Assembly: GCA_021613375.1 (NCBI GenBank)
Contig: CM038722.1
Coordinates: forward strand, 20,632,107-20,696,106
DNA from: Megaleporinus macrocephalus
Lineage: Eukaryota; Chordata; Actinopteri; Characiformes; Anostomidae
Direction of reading: 5' to 3'
Length of the DNA: 64,000 bases
Shown here: positions 48,001 through 61,934 of the stretch, one piece after another
Position numbering within the stretch: position 1 is the stretch's first letter
How the letters are laid out: every line of letters begins with the position of its first letter
The notes under the pieces: generated by a model
Database searches by the model: none
The model's input: the letters and a program-made list of their open reading frames with translations, nothing else
What the model was told of the DNA's origin: nothing
Position numbers and translations under genes: made by a program

Positions 48001-49185
48001 AGAGAACACTCAACGTTACCCAATAAACACTAAAGAACTGGAGACAAGAGAACACTCAACGTTACCCAATAAACACTAAAGAACTGGAGACAAGAGAACA
48101 CTCAACGTTTCCCAATAAACACTAAAGAACTGGAGACAAGAGAACACTCAACGTTACCCAATAAACACTAAAGAACTGGAGACAAGAGAACACTCAACGT
48201 TACCCAATAAACACTAAAGAACTGGAGACAAGAGAACACTCAACGTTTCCCAATAAACACTAAAGAACTGGAGACAAGAGAACACTCAACGTTACCCAAT
48301 AAACACTAAAGAACTGGAGACAAGAGAACACTCAACGTTTCCCAATAAACACTAAAGAACTGGAGACAAGAGAACACTCAACGTTTCCCAATAAACACTA
48401 AAGAACTGGAGACAAGAGAACACTCAACGTTACCCAATAAACACTAAAGAACTGGAGATAAGAGAACACTCAACGTTACCCAATAAACACTAAAGAACTG
48501 GAGATAAGAGAACACTCAACGTTTCCCAATAAACACTAAAGAACTGGAGACAAGAGAACACTCAACGTTACCCAATAAACACTAAAGAACTGGAGACAAG
48601 AGAACACTCAACGTTTCCCAATAAACACTAAAGAACTGGAGACAAGAGAACACTCAACGTTACCCAATAAACACTAAAGAACTGGAGACAAGAGAACACT
48701 AAACGTTTCCCAATAAACACTAAAGAACTGGAGACAAGAGAACACTAAACGTTTCCCAATAAACACTAAAGAACTGGAGACAAGAGAACACTCAACGTTT
48801 CCCAATAAACACTAAAGAACTGGAGACAAGAGAACACTCAACGTTACCCAATAAACACTAAAGAACTGGAGACAAGAGAACACTAAACGTTTCCCAATAA
48901 ACACTAAAGAACTGGAGACAAGAGAACACTAAACGTTTCCCAATAAACACTAAAGAACTGGAGATAAGAGAACACTCAACGTTACCCAATAAACACTAAA
49001 GAACTGGAGACAAGAGAACACTCAACGTTTCCCAATAAACACTAAAGAACTGGAGACAAGAGAACACTAAACGTTTCCCAATAAACACTAAAGAACTGGA
49101 GATAAGAGAACACTAAACGTTTCCCAATAAACACTAAAGAACTGGAGACAAGAGAACACTCAACATTACCCAATAACCACTAACA
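45088..49185. repeat. 46-bp minisatellite, about 89 units
   Basis: Strict 46-bp period (for example CCCAATAAAC at 45121 and 45167). The unit runs AACTGGAGACAAGAGAACAC, TCAACGTTTCCC, AATAAACACTAAAG. Variants mix freely: GTTACCC or GTTTCCC, ACACTCAAC or ACACTAAAC, GAGACAAG or GAGATAAG. The period is not a multiple of three, so no protein is encoded. Edge units (45088 and 49170-49185, AACCACTAACATG) are diverged. Confidence 0.97.
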
Positions 49186-49189
49186 TGCA

Positions 49190-49960
49190 AGTGTCACAGT
49201 GTTCTGAAATCTTCAGTGCTCTGAATGTTCACCCTACTTCTTGGATGTTCTTGTTGACACTGCTCTAGAACGTGCTCACACATTCGCTGCTCACAATGTT
49301 CTAGAATATTCTCCTCAATTCCCATGGTTCTAAAACCATGGCTATCAAACAACTATCTCCAAAATGGCAAGTTTACAGGAGAGCACGTTCTATACTCACA
49401 GTGTATGTCAATGTAGCCTGAATTTCTATTGGTTTCTAGCGTTTCTACTGGTTTATTCGTCATGAGGTTTTCATACAATGATGGAAAAATGATGGAGATG
49501 AAGTTTTCCTTTGGACAAAATATCCTCCCTGATTCACACCGCTCACAAATTATACTGTCTTAGACTGTTTTCCTCATTCACACTGGTTTTTAGTGTTCTC
49601 TCTGCATCGATACAGTGTTTCCTTCCATGTGCACTGCCCTGGAATGTCCTTCCCCATTCCCATTATTCTAGAGTCTGCTCACGCTGCTCTAGAAAATCCT
49701 TCATCATTCTCATGGTTCTTAAATGTCCTCCTCCATTCAGACTTTTCTGGAATGTGCTTGCTTTATTCACACCACTCTAGAATGTTTTCCTCGTTCACAC
49801 TGTTGGAGATTACTCTCCTCCATTCACGTTACCCAGGAATGCCCTCCTCCCTTCACAATGTTCTTGAATGTTTTTATCCATTCCCATGGTTCTAAATCCT
49901 TCTCCTCCATTCATTTCCATTCTCTATCCATTCACACTGATATTCCTTCTGATAATACAC
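49190..49960. repeat. Degenerate ~35-bp tandem repeat
   Basis: Recurring CTCCTCCATTCACACTG and TTCTAGAATGT motifs at roughly 33-40 bp intervals (for example 49309, 49664, 49727, 49771, 49817, 49907) mark an old decayed array abutting the 46-bp array. Three overlapping open frames of 89-102 codons here follow the periodicity and are not genes. Confidence 0.7.
49345..49512 (+). mobile_element. Decayed copy of the palindrome-ended MITE family
   Basis: CTATCTCCAAAATGGCAAGTT followed by CTGAATTTCTATTGGTTTC matches the family core, and the end TTTTCCTTTGGACA is a decayed inverted terminus. It interrupts the degenerate array. Confidence 0.5.
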
Positions 49961-50073
49961 TCAGACTCAGGCTGCGCGTCAGATATTTCTCAGTGGATGT
50001 CACATTTGTTACTAAAAATGCTTTAGGATAGACTTTTCCTTGGTTCTAAACCTGGGTGTGATCTGGTTGTAAG

Positions 50074-50352
50074 TGTATTTACTAAAATAGCTTTATATTA
50101 CTAGAGATAAATAACAAGATGTTTAGCCAGTTGGTCACTGTAATGCTCTTCCTACCAGGATTCCTTAGAAAACAGTCCCTCACAACTCCCTCGCAGCTCA
50201 GATACTAAGGCCTGTTTTAAAAGTACTGCACTGGCTACCAGTATCTTTTAGAATAGACACTGAAGTCCTGCTACTAGTCTATAACACTCTACATAATCTA
50301 GCACCAGGAAAGTGCAAACACCTCCAGGAGCTTCTAGGAACCCAGTGGAGCA
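50074..50352 (+). mobile_element. LINE 3' fragment (Rex1-like), copy 2
   Basis: Aligns with 43384-43690 (GTTTAGCCAGTTGGTCACTG, AAAGTACTGCACTGG, ATCTAGCACCAGGAAAGT). Copy 2 lacks about 20 bp near 50195 present in copy 1 and lacks the flanking 182-bp repeats. Confidence 0.7.
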
Positions 50353-50670
50353 CCCCTGGTTTAGACTGTTCTCACTTTTTTTTCTTTTGTTGTCGACTGT
50401 AAACAGAATGAATGGTGTTGCAGAATGTTTGGTTGGTGTGCTTTGGTCTTAAAAGCTGACTGATCTAAGACCAGTTTGCTATATTTATCCCTATAATGGC
50501 TGAAAGTTGGCATTGTAGTAAGGGAAGCCGATCCAAGATCAGTGAAGATAAGAGGCCGGTACTTTTCCATGTCACCTCATAGGCCCAAAGCTGTCATTAG
50601 AGACGAGGAGCCGTTCCTGAGAACTGGCCTACCTACACAGCGCAAACACACACACACACAGAGCCAATGT
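50353..50670. other. Non-genic stretch
   Basis: Unique sequence between the LINE fragment and the AC-rich arrays; nothing recognised. Confidence 0.5.
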
Positions 50671-52460
50671 GACTAACTGGCACAGTTACGGTAACACAGA
50701 GTTAACACACCGGTAACACATAGCAACAGTAAAACACACAGCTATTATAACGGTAATGGTAACACACAGGTATGATATAACAAAGTTACAGTAACACACA
50801 GCTACAATAATCACCAGCTAAATTAAACACGGAGGTAACACACATAGCTACGGTTACACAGCTACAATAACACACAGCAATGTTAACACACAGTCTCAAT
50901 AACACACATAGCTACGGTAACACATCTACAATAACACACAGCAATGTTAACACACAGTCTCAATAACACACATAGCTACGGTAACACAGCTACAATAACA
51001 CACAGCAATGTTAACACACAGTCTCAATAACACACATAGCTACGGTAACACAGCTACAATAACACACAGCAATGTTAACACACAGTCTCAATAACACACA
51101 TAGCTACGGTTACACAGCTACAAAAACACACAGCAATGTTAACACACAGTCTCAATAACACACATAGCTACGGTTACACAGCTACAAAAACACACAGCAA
51201 TGTTAACACACAGTCTCAATAACACACATAGCTACGGTTACACAGCTACAATAACACACAGCAATGTTAACACACAGTCTCAATAACACACATAGCTACG
51301 GTAACACAGCTACAATAACACACAGCAATGTTAACACACAGTCTCAATAACACACATAGCTACGGTTACACAGCTACAAAAACACACAGCAATGTTAACA
51401 CACAGTCTCAATAACACACATAGCTACGGTAACACAGCTACAATAACACACAGCAATGTTAACACACAGTCTCAATAACACACATAGCTACGATAACACA
51501 GCTACAATAACACACAGCAATGTTAACACACAGTCTCAATAACACACATAGCTACGATAACACAGCTACAATAACACACAGCAATGTTAACACACAGTCT
51601 CAATAACACACATAGCTACGATAACACAGCTACAATAACAAACAGCAATGTTAACACACAGTCTCAATAACACACATAGCTACGATAACACAGCTACAAT
51701 AACACACAGCAATGTTAACACACAGTCTCAATAACACACATAGCTACGGTAACACAGCTACAATAACACACAGCAATGTTAACACACAGTCTCAATAACA
51801 CACATAGCTACGATAACACAGCTACAATAACACACAGCAATGTTAACACACAGTCTCAATAACACACATAGCTACGGTAACACAGCTACAATAACACACA
51901 GCAATGTTAACACACAGTCTCAATAACACACATAGCTACGATAACACAGCTACAATAACACACAGCAATGTTAACACACAGTCTCAATAACACACATAGC
52001 TACGGTAACACAGCTACAATAACACACAGCAATGTTAACACACAGTCTCAATAACACACATAGCTACGATAGCACAGCTACAATAACACACAGCAATGTT
52101 AACACACAGTCTCAATAACACACATAGCTACGGTAACACAGCTACAATAACACACAGCAATGTTAACACACAGTCTCAATAACACACATAGCTACGATAA
52201 CACAGCTACAATAACACACAGCAATGTTAACACACAGTCTCAATAACACACATAGCTACGGTAACACAGCTACAATAACACACAGCAATGTTAACACACA
52301 GTCTCAATAACACACATAGCTACGGTAACACAGCTACAATAACACACAGCAATGTTAACACACAGTCTCAATAACACACATAGCTACGATAACACAGCTA
52401 CAATAACACACAGCAATGTTAACACACAGTCTCAATAACACACATAGCTACAGTAACACA
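50671..52460. repeat. 64-bp higher-order repeat of four 16-bp monomers
   Basis: From about 50840, GCAATGTTAACACACAGTCT recurs every 64 bp (50941, 51005 and so on), about 25 times. Each 64-mer divides into CACAGCTACAATAACA, CACAGCAATGTTAACA, CACAGTCTCAATAACA and CACATAGCTACGGTAA, all of form CACA-N-TAACA. The 5' flank (50671-50840) holds unordered monomers of the same type. GGTAA, GATAA and GGTTA variants mark sub-families. Confidence 0.95.
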
Positions 52461-54640
52461 AACATTCACAATAACAGAAATATACAGTAACACAAATAGC
52501 TATGGTAGCACAGAGCTACAGTAAAACAGAGCTAGAGTAACAAACACACAGAGACAACAAATAGGCAACACACATTTACAGTAACACCAAGCCACGATAA
52601 TACACAGCCACGTGAACACATATCGAGGGTAACGCACAGTCAGAGTAACAAACAGCTTCAATATGACAGCTTACAGTAGCACACAGCTATGCTGCCATAC
52701 AGCCAGGATAACACACAGCTACAGAAACACACAGCTTCAGTAGCACACAGCTACCGTAACACAGCTACCATAGCACACAGGTATGTAACACAGCCACGGT
52801 AACACATTGCTTCAATAGCACATAGCTACAGCAGTGTTTCCAGGATTGTTTTTTTAGGCATGTACACACACAGCAACAAAAACACATAGCTACAGTAACA
52901 CACCGCTACAGTAATACACATAGCTACAGTAATACACACAGCCATGATAACATACAGCTACAGTAACACATACAGCTACAGTAACACATACAGCTACAAT
53001 AACACATACAGCTATGGTAATACACATACAGCTATGGTAATACATACAGCTACAGTAACACACATAGCTACAGTAATACACATACAGCTATGGTAATACA
53101 TACAGCTACAGTAACACACATAGCTACAGCAATACACATACAGCTATGGTAATACATACAGCTATGGTAATACACATACAGCTATGGTAATACATACAGC
53201 TACAGTAACACACATAGCTACAGTAATACACATACAGCTATGGTAATACATACAGCTACAGTAACACACATAGCTACAGCAATACACATATAGCTATGGT
53301 AATACATACAGCTACAGTGATACACATACAGCTATGGTAATACATACAGCTACAGTAATACACATAGCTACAGTAATACACATACAGCTATGGTAATACA
53401 TACAGCTACAGTAATACACATAGCTACAGTAATACACATACAGCTATGGTAATACATACAGCTACAGTAATACACATAGCTACAGTAATACACATACAGC
53501 TATGGTAATACACATAGCTACAGTAACACACATACAGCTATGGTAATACATACAGCTACAGTAATACACATACAGCTATGGTAATACATACAGCTACAGT
53601 GATACACATACAGCTATGGTAATACATACAGCTACAGTAATACACATAGCTACAGTAATACACATACAGCTATGGTAATACATACAGCTACAGTAATACA
53701 CATAGCTACAGTAATACACATACAGCTACAGTAACACACATAGCTACAGTAATACACATACAGCTATGGTAATACATACAGCTACAGTAATACACATACA
53801 GCTATGGTAATACATACAGCTACAGTAATACACATAGCTACAGTAATACACATACAGCTATGGTAATACACATAGCTACAGTAATACACATAGCTACAGT
53901 AATACACATAGCTACAGTAACACATACAGCTATGGTAATACACATAGCTACAGTAACACACATAGCTACAGTAATACACATAGCTACAGTAACACATTCA
54001 GCTATAGTAATACACATAGCTACAGTAACACATTCAGCTATAGTAATACACATAGCTACAGTAATACATAGAGTCATGGTAACATACAGCTATGTAACAC
54101 ACACAGCTAGAGTAACACATACAGCTATGGTAATACACATAGCTACAGTAACACATACAGCTACAGTAACACACATCAATGTAACAAACACAGCTACAAT
54201 AACAGAGCTACAGTAACAAACACAGCTATGATAACATACATTTAAGTAACACAGCTATATAACACACACAGCTACAGTAACACACACAGCTGTGGTAACA
54301 CACCAGTATGTAACACAGCCACGGTAACACATAGCTTTAATAACTCATAGCTATGACAGTGTTTCTAGGATTTATTATTATTATTTTTAGATTTTTTTAG
54401 GCATGTAAAACACACACCAACAGAAACACACAGCTACAGTAATCACACGGCTATGATAACACATAGTTACGTAACATACACAGCTACGGTAATACACAGA
54501 GTCATGATAACACACATCTATGAAACACACACAGCTACAGTAACCACACAGGTACGTAACACACAGGTACGTAACACACAGGTATGTAACACACAGCTAC
54601 AGTAACACACAAAGCTGCGGTAACACACAACCACAATAGC
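52461..54640. repeat. Related 16-20-bp monomer array
   Basis: Monomers such as ACATAGCTACAGTAATAC and ACATACAGCTATGGTAATAC of 18 or 20 bp, plus irregular ones toward both ends. Because 18 is divisible by three, repetitive open frames appear on both strands (52890-53081, 53782-54077, 53860-54216; the plus strand reads HIATVIHIATV). They are artefacts. Two short non-repeat T-rich inserts lie near 52840-52860 and 54355-54400. Confidence 0.93.
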
Positions 54641-54801
54641 ACACTGAAAACCTAGTAAAGCCACAAAGCCACACAGGCTAACACACACACACACACACAA
54701 ACACTGTTTACATCTCGACTATACCCCACCTCCCCTGAGACCCATTCCACATTCCTCCACCTCCCTGCATTCTTTTCCTGCTGAGGAGGGGGTCTGACCG
54801 A

Positions 54802-56005
<1,204 letters not shown>

Positions 56006-56075
56006 CCAGACGACTACACAAATTACCCACCCAGTGAAACAGTAAACAGGAAAACACGTCACCCCCCTCCACAAA

Positions 56076-56099
56076 CACACACACACACACACACACACA
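56076..56099. repeat. (CA)n microsatellite
   Basis: Short CA run; a (TG)n run of similar length follows at 56242-56261. Confidence 0.9.
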
Positions 56100-56103
56100 G
56101 TCT

Positions 56104-56766
56104 GGGAAAAAGGAGGGAAGAGTGTGCAGTGAAAGGTTGTCCAGCGGCATCAGTGTGGATTTTCCAGTTTCAGGTGAAAGTGTCCTGACTGGAGGAATTC
56201 TACTGGGGCTGTATGTTATCCGCTCCCCGTTACTCCCACTGTGTGTGTGTGTGTGTGTGTGTCCTCATGAATCAGTCTCTCGTTAGGGTTTTGTCGCTGC
56301 CGGTGGCACTGATCGGCTCATCAGGCTCACACGGTGAAACACACACAAGCCCCCCACCTAGCACTACAAAGACGGAGGGCTAACGATGAAGGATGAAAAT
56401 ATTCACACGCTTCTCCTCCGTTGGCTCCCTGCTTATACTGCAGACGCCTGCTACGTACACATCCGCTGAGACAGGGTGGGCAGAAGGTGTTGATAAAACA
56501 AATATCAACAAAGAACTTTATTAGTGTGGACCTACGCTAAAGAAAGCCAAGTCCACAGCCAAGCTGCGTACCACTGCACTGAAACAGTGCTTAGCATCGT
56601 ATTGTGGGCAACACCTCCACGCTGTGAACTGGGGGCTCAATCCTGTTTGGGCGAACACCCTACACTATACCAATAAGAGTCCTGGACTCCTAACACTACC
56701 TTTGGGGCACTACCTGTGTGAGGTGAGCCACTTTCTGTAAGTATCAAGAGCCACCGTACCAGGGTA
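56104..56766. other. Non-genic stretch
   Basis: Complex sequence, no gene recognised. CATCGTATTGTGGGCAAC and similar text has no family match. Confidence 0.4.
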
Positions 56767-57400
56767 ATGTCAGCAGACCACCAAGAAAGACGAACCACAT
56801 CCAACAGGATTAACTGGGGACGTAAGAGGAAGCTGTCTGAGAGGGATGTTGGGGTGCTAACCTGGATTGTATCCAAAAAACATAAAACCACGGCTGCCCA
56901 AATCACAGCAGAGTTAAACGTGCACCTCAGCTCTCCTGTTTGGTCCCTGCCGAGGACTTCCGAACCATTCTGGAGGACCATGTGCATCCAATGGTTCAAA
57001 CATTGTATCCTGAAGGCGGTGCCGTGTATCAGGATGACAATGCACCAATACACACAGCAAGACTGGAGAAAGATTTTGAGGTTTGATGATCATGAAAGTG
57101 AAGTTGAACATCTCCCATGGCCTGCACAGTCACCAGATCTAAATATTAGTGAGCCACTTTGGGATGTTTTGAAGGAACGAGTCAGGAAACGTTTTCCTCC
57201 ACCAGCATCACGTAGTGACCTGACCACTGTCCTGCAAGAAGAACGGCTTAAAATCCCTCTGACCACTGTGCAGGACTTGTATATGTCATTCCCAAGACCA
57301 ATTGATGCTGTATTGGCCACAAAAGGAGGCCCTACACCATACTAATAAATTATTGTGGTCCAAAACCAGGTGTTTCAGTTTCATTGTCCAACCCCTGTAT
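56767..57400 (+). pseudogene. Tc1-type transposase, frameshifted and internally deleted
   Basis: A 192-codon open frame starts with the Tc1 DNA-binding region (RKRKLSERDVGVLTWIVSKK, residues about 19-38). It then jumps to the catalytic region. The segment carrying YQDDNAPIHTARLEKDFE, which holds the second catalytic aspartate, is present only in another frame (about 57029-57081). The C-terminal part (WPAQSPDLNISEPLWDVLK, ending ATKGGPTPY) is back in the first frame and keeps the final glutamate. At least one frameshift plus loss of the middle makes it inactive. The right inverted repeat GTTTCAGTTTCATTGTCCAA lies at 57371-57390; the left one is absent. Confidence 0.9.
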
Positions 57401-57535
57401 ATATCCCACTGTGAGCAAGCCAGAGGCAACAGTGGCAAGGAAAGACTCCCTCAGACTGGAGGAAGAAACCTTGGGAGGAACCAAGACTCACAAGAGGAGA
57501 CCCGTCCTCCTCTGGTCAAACAGTATTTATAGTTT
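57401..57535 (+). repeat. Interspersed fish repeat fragment
   Basis: GGAAGAAACCTTGGGAGGAA followed by CCAAGACTCACAAGAGGAGA and CCTCCTCTGGTCAA is a sequence I recognise from memory as highly repeated in otophysan genomes. Class not assigned. Confidence 0.5.
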
Positions 57536-58241
57536 AATAAACTAAATATCAAAGAACAGCTGAGAGAATCTCTGTTTTAAGTCTGGATGGCAAAGCTTTA
57601 GAAGCTGCACTGGTAGAGGCAGTCTCTGACTGAGGCAGTCTCTGACTGAGTCTTTATGTAAAGTGGGCGTGAGCTGAAACAGTCCCATCCTATCTCAATG
57701 CTGGTACCTCTGGACGGCACAGTGTTGTAACTAAGGGTGTAGCAGATGGCACAAATGAATAGGAGAGCTTGTTGGTGATAGGTGAGGAGGAGGCTCTGAT
57801 GGTCAGTCCTCCAACAGCGTTTAACAAGACGGAAGGACAGTCATTATCTCGGGAAGAGTAAAAAGAGGAAACTAGTTCGGCTCAAGAACTTAACCCAAAA
57901 GGGAAGCAGCTGCAACTGACCACCATTCTTTTAAAGAGGTTGTCTTTCAGGTCCTTTTCAGCACTGATGAGATCTCAGACCACTTCTTGTTCAGACTTAG
58001 ACCCCTTTCACATCATTCAAACTGGGCAGCGTTCTCTGATAAAACTAAGCTATCATGTGTTGATGGAGCTACCAGACATGCCAACTGTTCTCCTACTGGT
58101 TGAGGTGTGTAATGTATTTAAGAGAGCAGCAGTACGTTTTAATTACTTCAGCCTTTAGTGTGAAAGCAGTGTCTCAGCGTAGCATGCGTGACGCTCTCAC
58201 TTCCTTATATATATCAGCACTGCTGTCCTGTCAGACTCTCG
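57536..58241. other. Non-genic stretch
   Basis: No gene or recognised transposon. A duplicated GAGGCAGTCTCTGACT lies at 57617-57648. Confidence 0.45.
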
Positions 58242-58249
58242 TACCGTAT

Positions 58250-58299
58250 TAGGGCTGTGTATTGGCAAGAACCTGGCGATACAATACGTATCATGATAC

Positions 58300-58339
<40 letters not shown>

Positions 58340-58738
58340 CTAAGTACAAAACACAGTACAAAAAACAATAAGGTATAAAACTTAAATCTTAAAATTTAAA
58401 CTTAAAAACAAATATAAAACTTAAATAGTGTTTAAACAGTGGTCACATTTGAATTTATTGTGACACTACAAGCAAAGTGATATATTGCATATTTTTCAAA
58501 TCCTACTATTAAAACACACCACTGTATGAACAAGTTTACCAATGTTTACAACAGCATTGCGCCCTTGTGCTGCTTGTTAATGTTGGAGTGGAGCTGGAAA
58601 TATATTACAATACTGCCATCTAGTGGTCACTGTCTGCCAGAAATCTGTGTATGGATACTGTGTCTTTGAGAATCGATACAGTATCACGAAACATAATATC
58701 CCGATATTCGATATTTTCGATATTTTCTTACACCCCTA
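58250..58738 (-). mobile_element. hAT-type MITE, copy C, with perfect target duplication
   Basis: A 489-bp element flanked by identical 8-bp TACCGTAT (58242-58249, 58739-58746). The ends are TAGGGCTGTGTATTGG and, complemented, TAGGGGTGTAAGAAAATATC. It is inverted relative to copies A (2021) and B (6556). A (GATA)n microsatellite has grown inside it at 58300-58339. Confidence 0.88.
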
Positions 58739-58746
58739 TACCGTAT

Positions 58747-59608
58747 ATGATCTTCTGAAGGGCTGCAAGACGATGGCTGCCTTAAAGTCTTTATCATAAA
58801 GCCACAGCAGACTGAGGGCCACAAAGTGCTGGGGTCATTAGAAGGGGTCTGGCTTCATGTGACGTGTCTACATATGCACAGAAAATTAGGACTCCGTCAC
58901 TTCAGATGCTGTGAAGAGACCCTGAGAGCTGTGGCGACTTGACCATGCAGTTTAAGTCAGATAGTCCATGAAATTCTGTGGGAAAAGAGCCTGAGGCTGC
59001 CCCTTACTCCGGCAGGACCACCCTCCACTAGAACCAGCCTCCATTAACACGCTGACACTCTACAAACATCCAGAATACTGACGACTTCTACATACAGTCA
59101 TGACACCCAGACAAGTTCTTTCAATAACTATTCAACTAGTAAACATCAAGAATCGCACAACCACAATCTGGCAATGCTCACACTGCAGGCAAGTCAGACC
59201 ACTTCTCAGACGACAGTCCAAAGATTGGATGTGTGTGTCCAGACATCACCAGCTGATCTGTGGAGTTTACTGCAGTAACTCAGTGGGCGTCAGTAACTTC
59301 GTTGGAGCTGTGCTGGAGCGATGGAGGTGAATCATATAAGTAGAAACGCTCTGGCATTGATCCCAGCACTTCTGTCAGTCCAGATTTGACATTGTCATCG
59401 TTCGTCGTGTTGTGAGAGACGCAAATGACACTTTGAAATCTAATCTGAGTGGCCAGAGTGTCCGGGCTGAGACATATCTAAAAAGTACACTTCAAATCAC
59501 CTTCAAGTGTGGTCCGCTGTCCAAACTTTCCAATATCAATCTGAATACCACCTGGAATCAGATCTGCACTTTCTGTCTGAACAAGGCTCATCACTGTAAA
59601 CTTCATAT
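58747..59608. other. Non-genic stretch
   Basis: Unique text; nothing recognised. Confidence 0.45.
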
Positions 59609-59843
59609 TGTCGCTGTCTAATGACAAACATATCTCCAATTTTGTCGATTTTGAGTTTTCTACATCATTTGAACACACCAATGGTCGTTTACACTGTTTA
59701 CATCAACGGACCAATAGAAGTGCTCCAAAATAGCTTGGGAAAAAATTCTGGTTCCATTGACTTACATTGAAAGTAAAGTATGTTTCTGGTCTCTCCTCTA
59801 AAGTGGCAATTTTGGAGATATTGATTTTTCATTGGACAGCAAG
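59609..59843 (-). mobile_element. Palindrome-ended MITE family, near-full copy
   Basis: Ends TTGTCGCTGTCTAATGACAAA and TTTTTCATTGGACAGCAAGGA correspond to the 20-bp inverted repeats of 11127-11319 with a few changes. The core CCAATAGAAGTGCTCCAAAA is in the opposite orientation to that copy. Confidence 0.75.
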
Positions 59844-60067
59844 GATTAGTTAACCTTTGAACTTAACATGATTGTGAAATTCTTCTACATTATTTTGGTA
59901 GAGCTAAGAATTATTTTTACAGTAGAATATGTTTAAAAACAGACCACCTATTTCATTTGGTCTGAAAATGACCCCTATACTTCACTGAATATTATTATAA
60001 CATTCCAAAACTGATGCAGAGTAACTGCTACCTTCAGCTGCAGTTTCACATCCTCAGCACGTAAACA

Positions 60068-60124
<57 letters not shown>

Positions 60125-61934
60125 GTAAAGGAAAGGTTAGTTTAATTCAGTCCAGCTTTATTTAGTGTAGCGCACAGTGGTTTAAGGCTATCGCCACTCA
60201 GCCCAGCCTGACCATGGAACGGAGCAGTGTGTTGGTATGGTAACAGGAATACCAAAGGAGTGAAGGAAGGAGGGGAGGGAGAGCAAGAGAGAGGCATTGA
60301 ATAAACTGTGTTGAGCTGGGTTCTCTAGGTTCAGCCTTCTAGGTCTCTCTTAATTACCAGTGAGTACCTCAGAGTCACTCAGCCACAGTAGAGACCGGCC
60401 TTAAAGGGGCCATATCCTCCTTTAATTAGGTCCGTTTATGAAACTCCTGATTATTTAAATACTAAAATCATCACTTTTTAATTCCTATATCAGCGTTTAC
60501 CATGTCTCTGTATTGCAATTAGACAGGCTACTGTGCCTTTAAGACTGATATATGTAAATGATCACTGTTGGGAGCTCCAAGTCTCCATTGCTTTTCTCTT
60601 TTCTCTTTCTGAGCGGCATTTCAAGGAATCCTTGCCGTCATGGACTGTAGTAAAGAAATATGTTTCAGAGCTGATTTGTTTTATATTTATGTAATTGGAT
60701 GTTCTAAATGATAAGGTCATCATAAGCTTGGCAACCTAAACCTAAAAATAACCTAAAATTGGTTAGAGTTGTTAGGCTCATAGTGCGAACCTTAACCCTA
60801 ACCATAGGCAAAGAATGTATTTAATCATGTGCATCTTGCAAACAACATTTTTTTATTTGCCTTCTTTATGACCAATTACAGTCGTCTCTGCTGTTGGCAC
60901 GGTGACAACCAAGCTGAGACATTGGCTGCGTCTAAGCAACTAGAACTTCTAGACTGACGTCAAAGGATTTGTTTGCCATCTACTTTGTTGGTTACCAAAA
61001 CCAGTTCAACAAGGACTCAGTCTGGGTTACGGACATCCAGCCTCAGAATTTCAGTTGTGAAATAAAATGAAGGATGTGATGAAGTTCTCTTTCTCTTATC
61101 CAAAATGGAGAGCAGTCTGCCTAGATCTATTTTATGTTTTGCTATTGTTTTGTGGTGTGAACAACACAGCAACATCCCAAAACAAACTGCACTGAAATAA
61201 TAATGCCTGGATCTTTTGCATTTCCAGTCATTTATTCAAACTGCGCTCGGCCTTTGCACGTAATAGCATTTACTTTCATACACAGTTCAGTGAGCAGGAG
61301 TGTTGGCTTGCTCATAATTGCAGTATCCAGTGAGTCCAGTGGGAAAAATGTAAGCAGGACAAAACAATTCAAGCACCATCACTGTTTCCATAGAGAAACA
61401 AATCCAGAATTTATTTGGGATTTGATGCCGACACCTCAGTCTGTATGTGAAAACTGCTATAGGCTGAACTGCTATAGGCTTCAACTCAATTGGATTAAGG
61501 TCTAGACTTGGGTGTTACAATCCAGAATTCATGGCCCCTTCAAATGATGGCAAGCTGTCCTGGTCCAATAGCGGCATGACAGACCCAAATCGTGATACAG
61601 TCAGGATGAGGCTCTTATGCTGAGATGCAGTGTTCAGTTTTGGCCAACGACAACATCTTTGATTTAAGCCATAAAGACCCATTTTTGTCTTATTCGTCCA
61701 TAATTCATTATTTCAGCCAACTTTTGGCTGTTCCAGGTGGTCTTCCGACAGAAATGTTCTTCCTGGACAGCAATACATTTCTTCATGCCATCATTTCATA
61801 CATACAATTCTTAGTCAGTGTTTGTCTAATGGTTTTACTAATGAATACTGACATTAGCCAGAATAAAAGAGGCCTGTAGATATTAAGATGTTACAGTAAG
61901 GTTCTTGTGATATGCCAGAATATTCTATGCCTCA
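59844..61934. other. Non-genic stretch with (TG)n and X-box-like motif
   Basis: (TG)n at 60072-60121. GTTGGTATGGTAAC at 60231-60244 matches the RFX X-box at 12 of 14 positions. No gene recognised; frames of up to 100 codons (61203-61505) lack motifs. Confidence 0.45.

Noticed and set aside
45088..49185. CRISPR-like array
   Set aside because: The units are contiguous 46-bp tandem copies with no unique spacers, and the surrounding DNA is vertebrate.
53782..54216. Open frames of periodic Cys-Tyr-Ser or His-Ile-Ala-Thr-Val peptides
   Set aside because: They arise from an 18-bp tandem monomer on both strands at once; no start or splice context.
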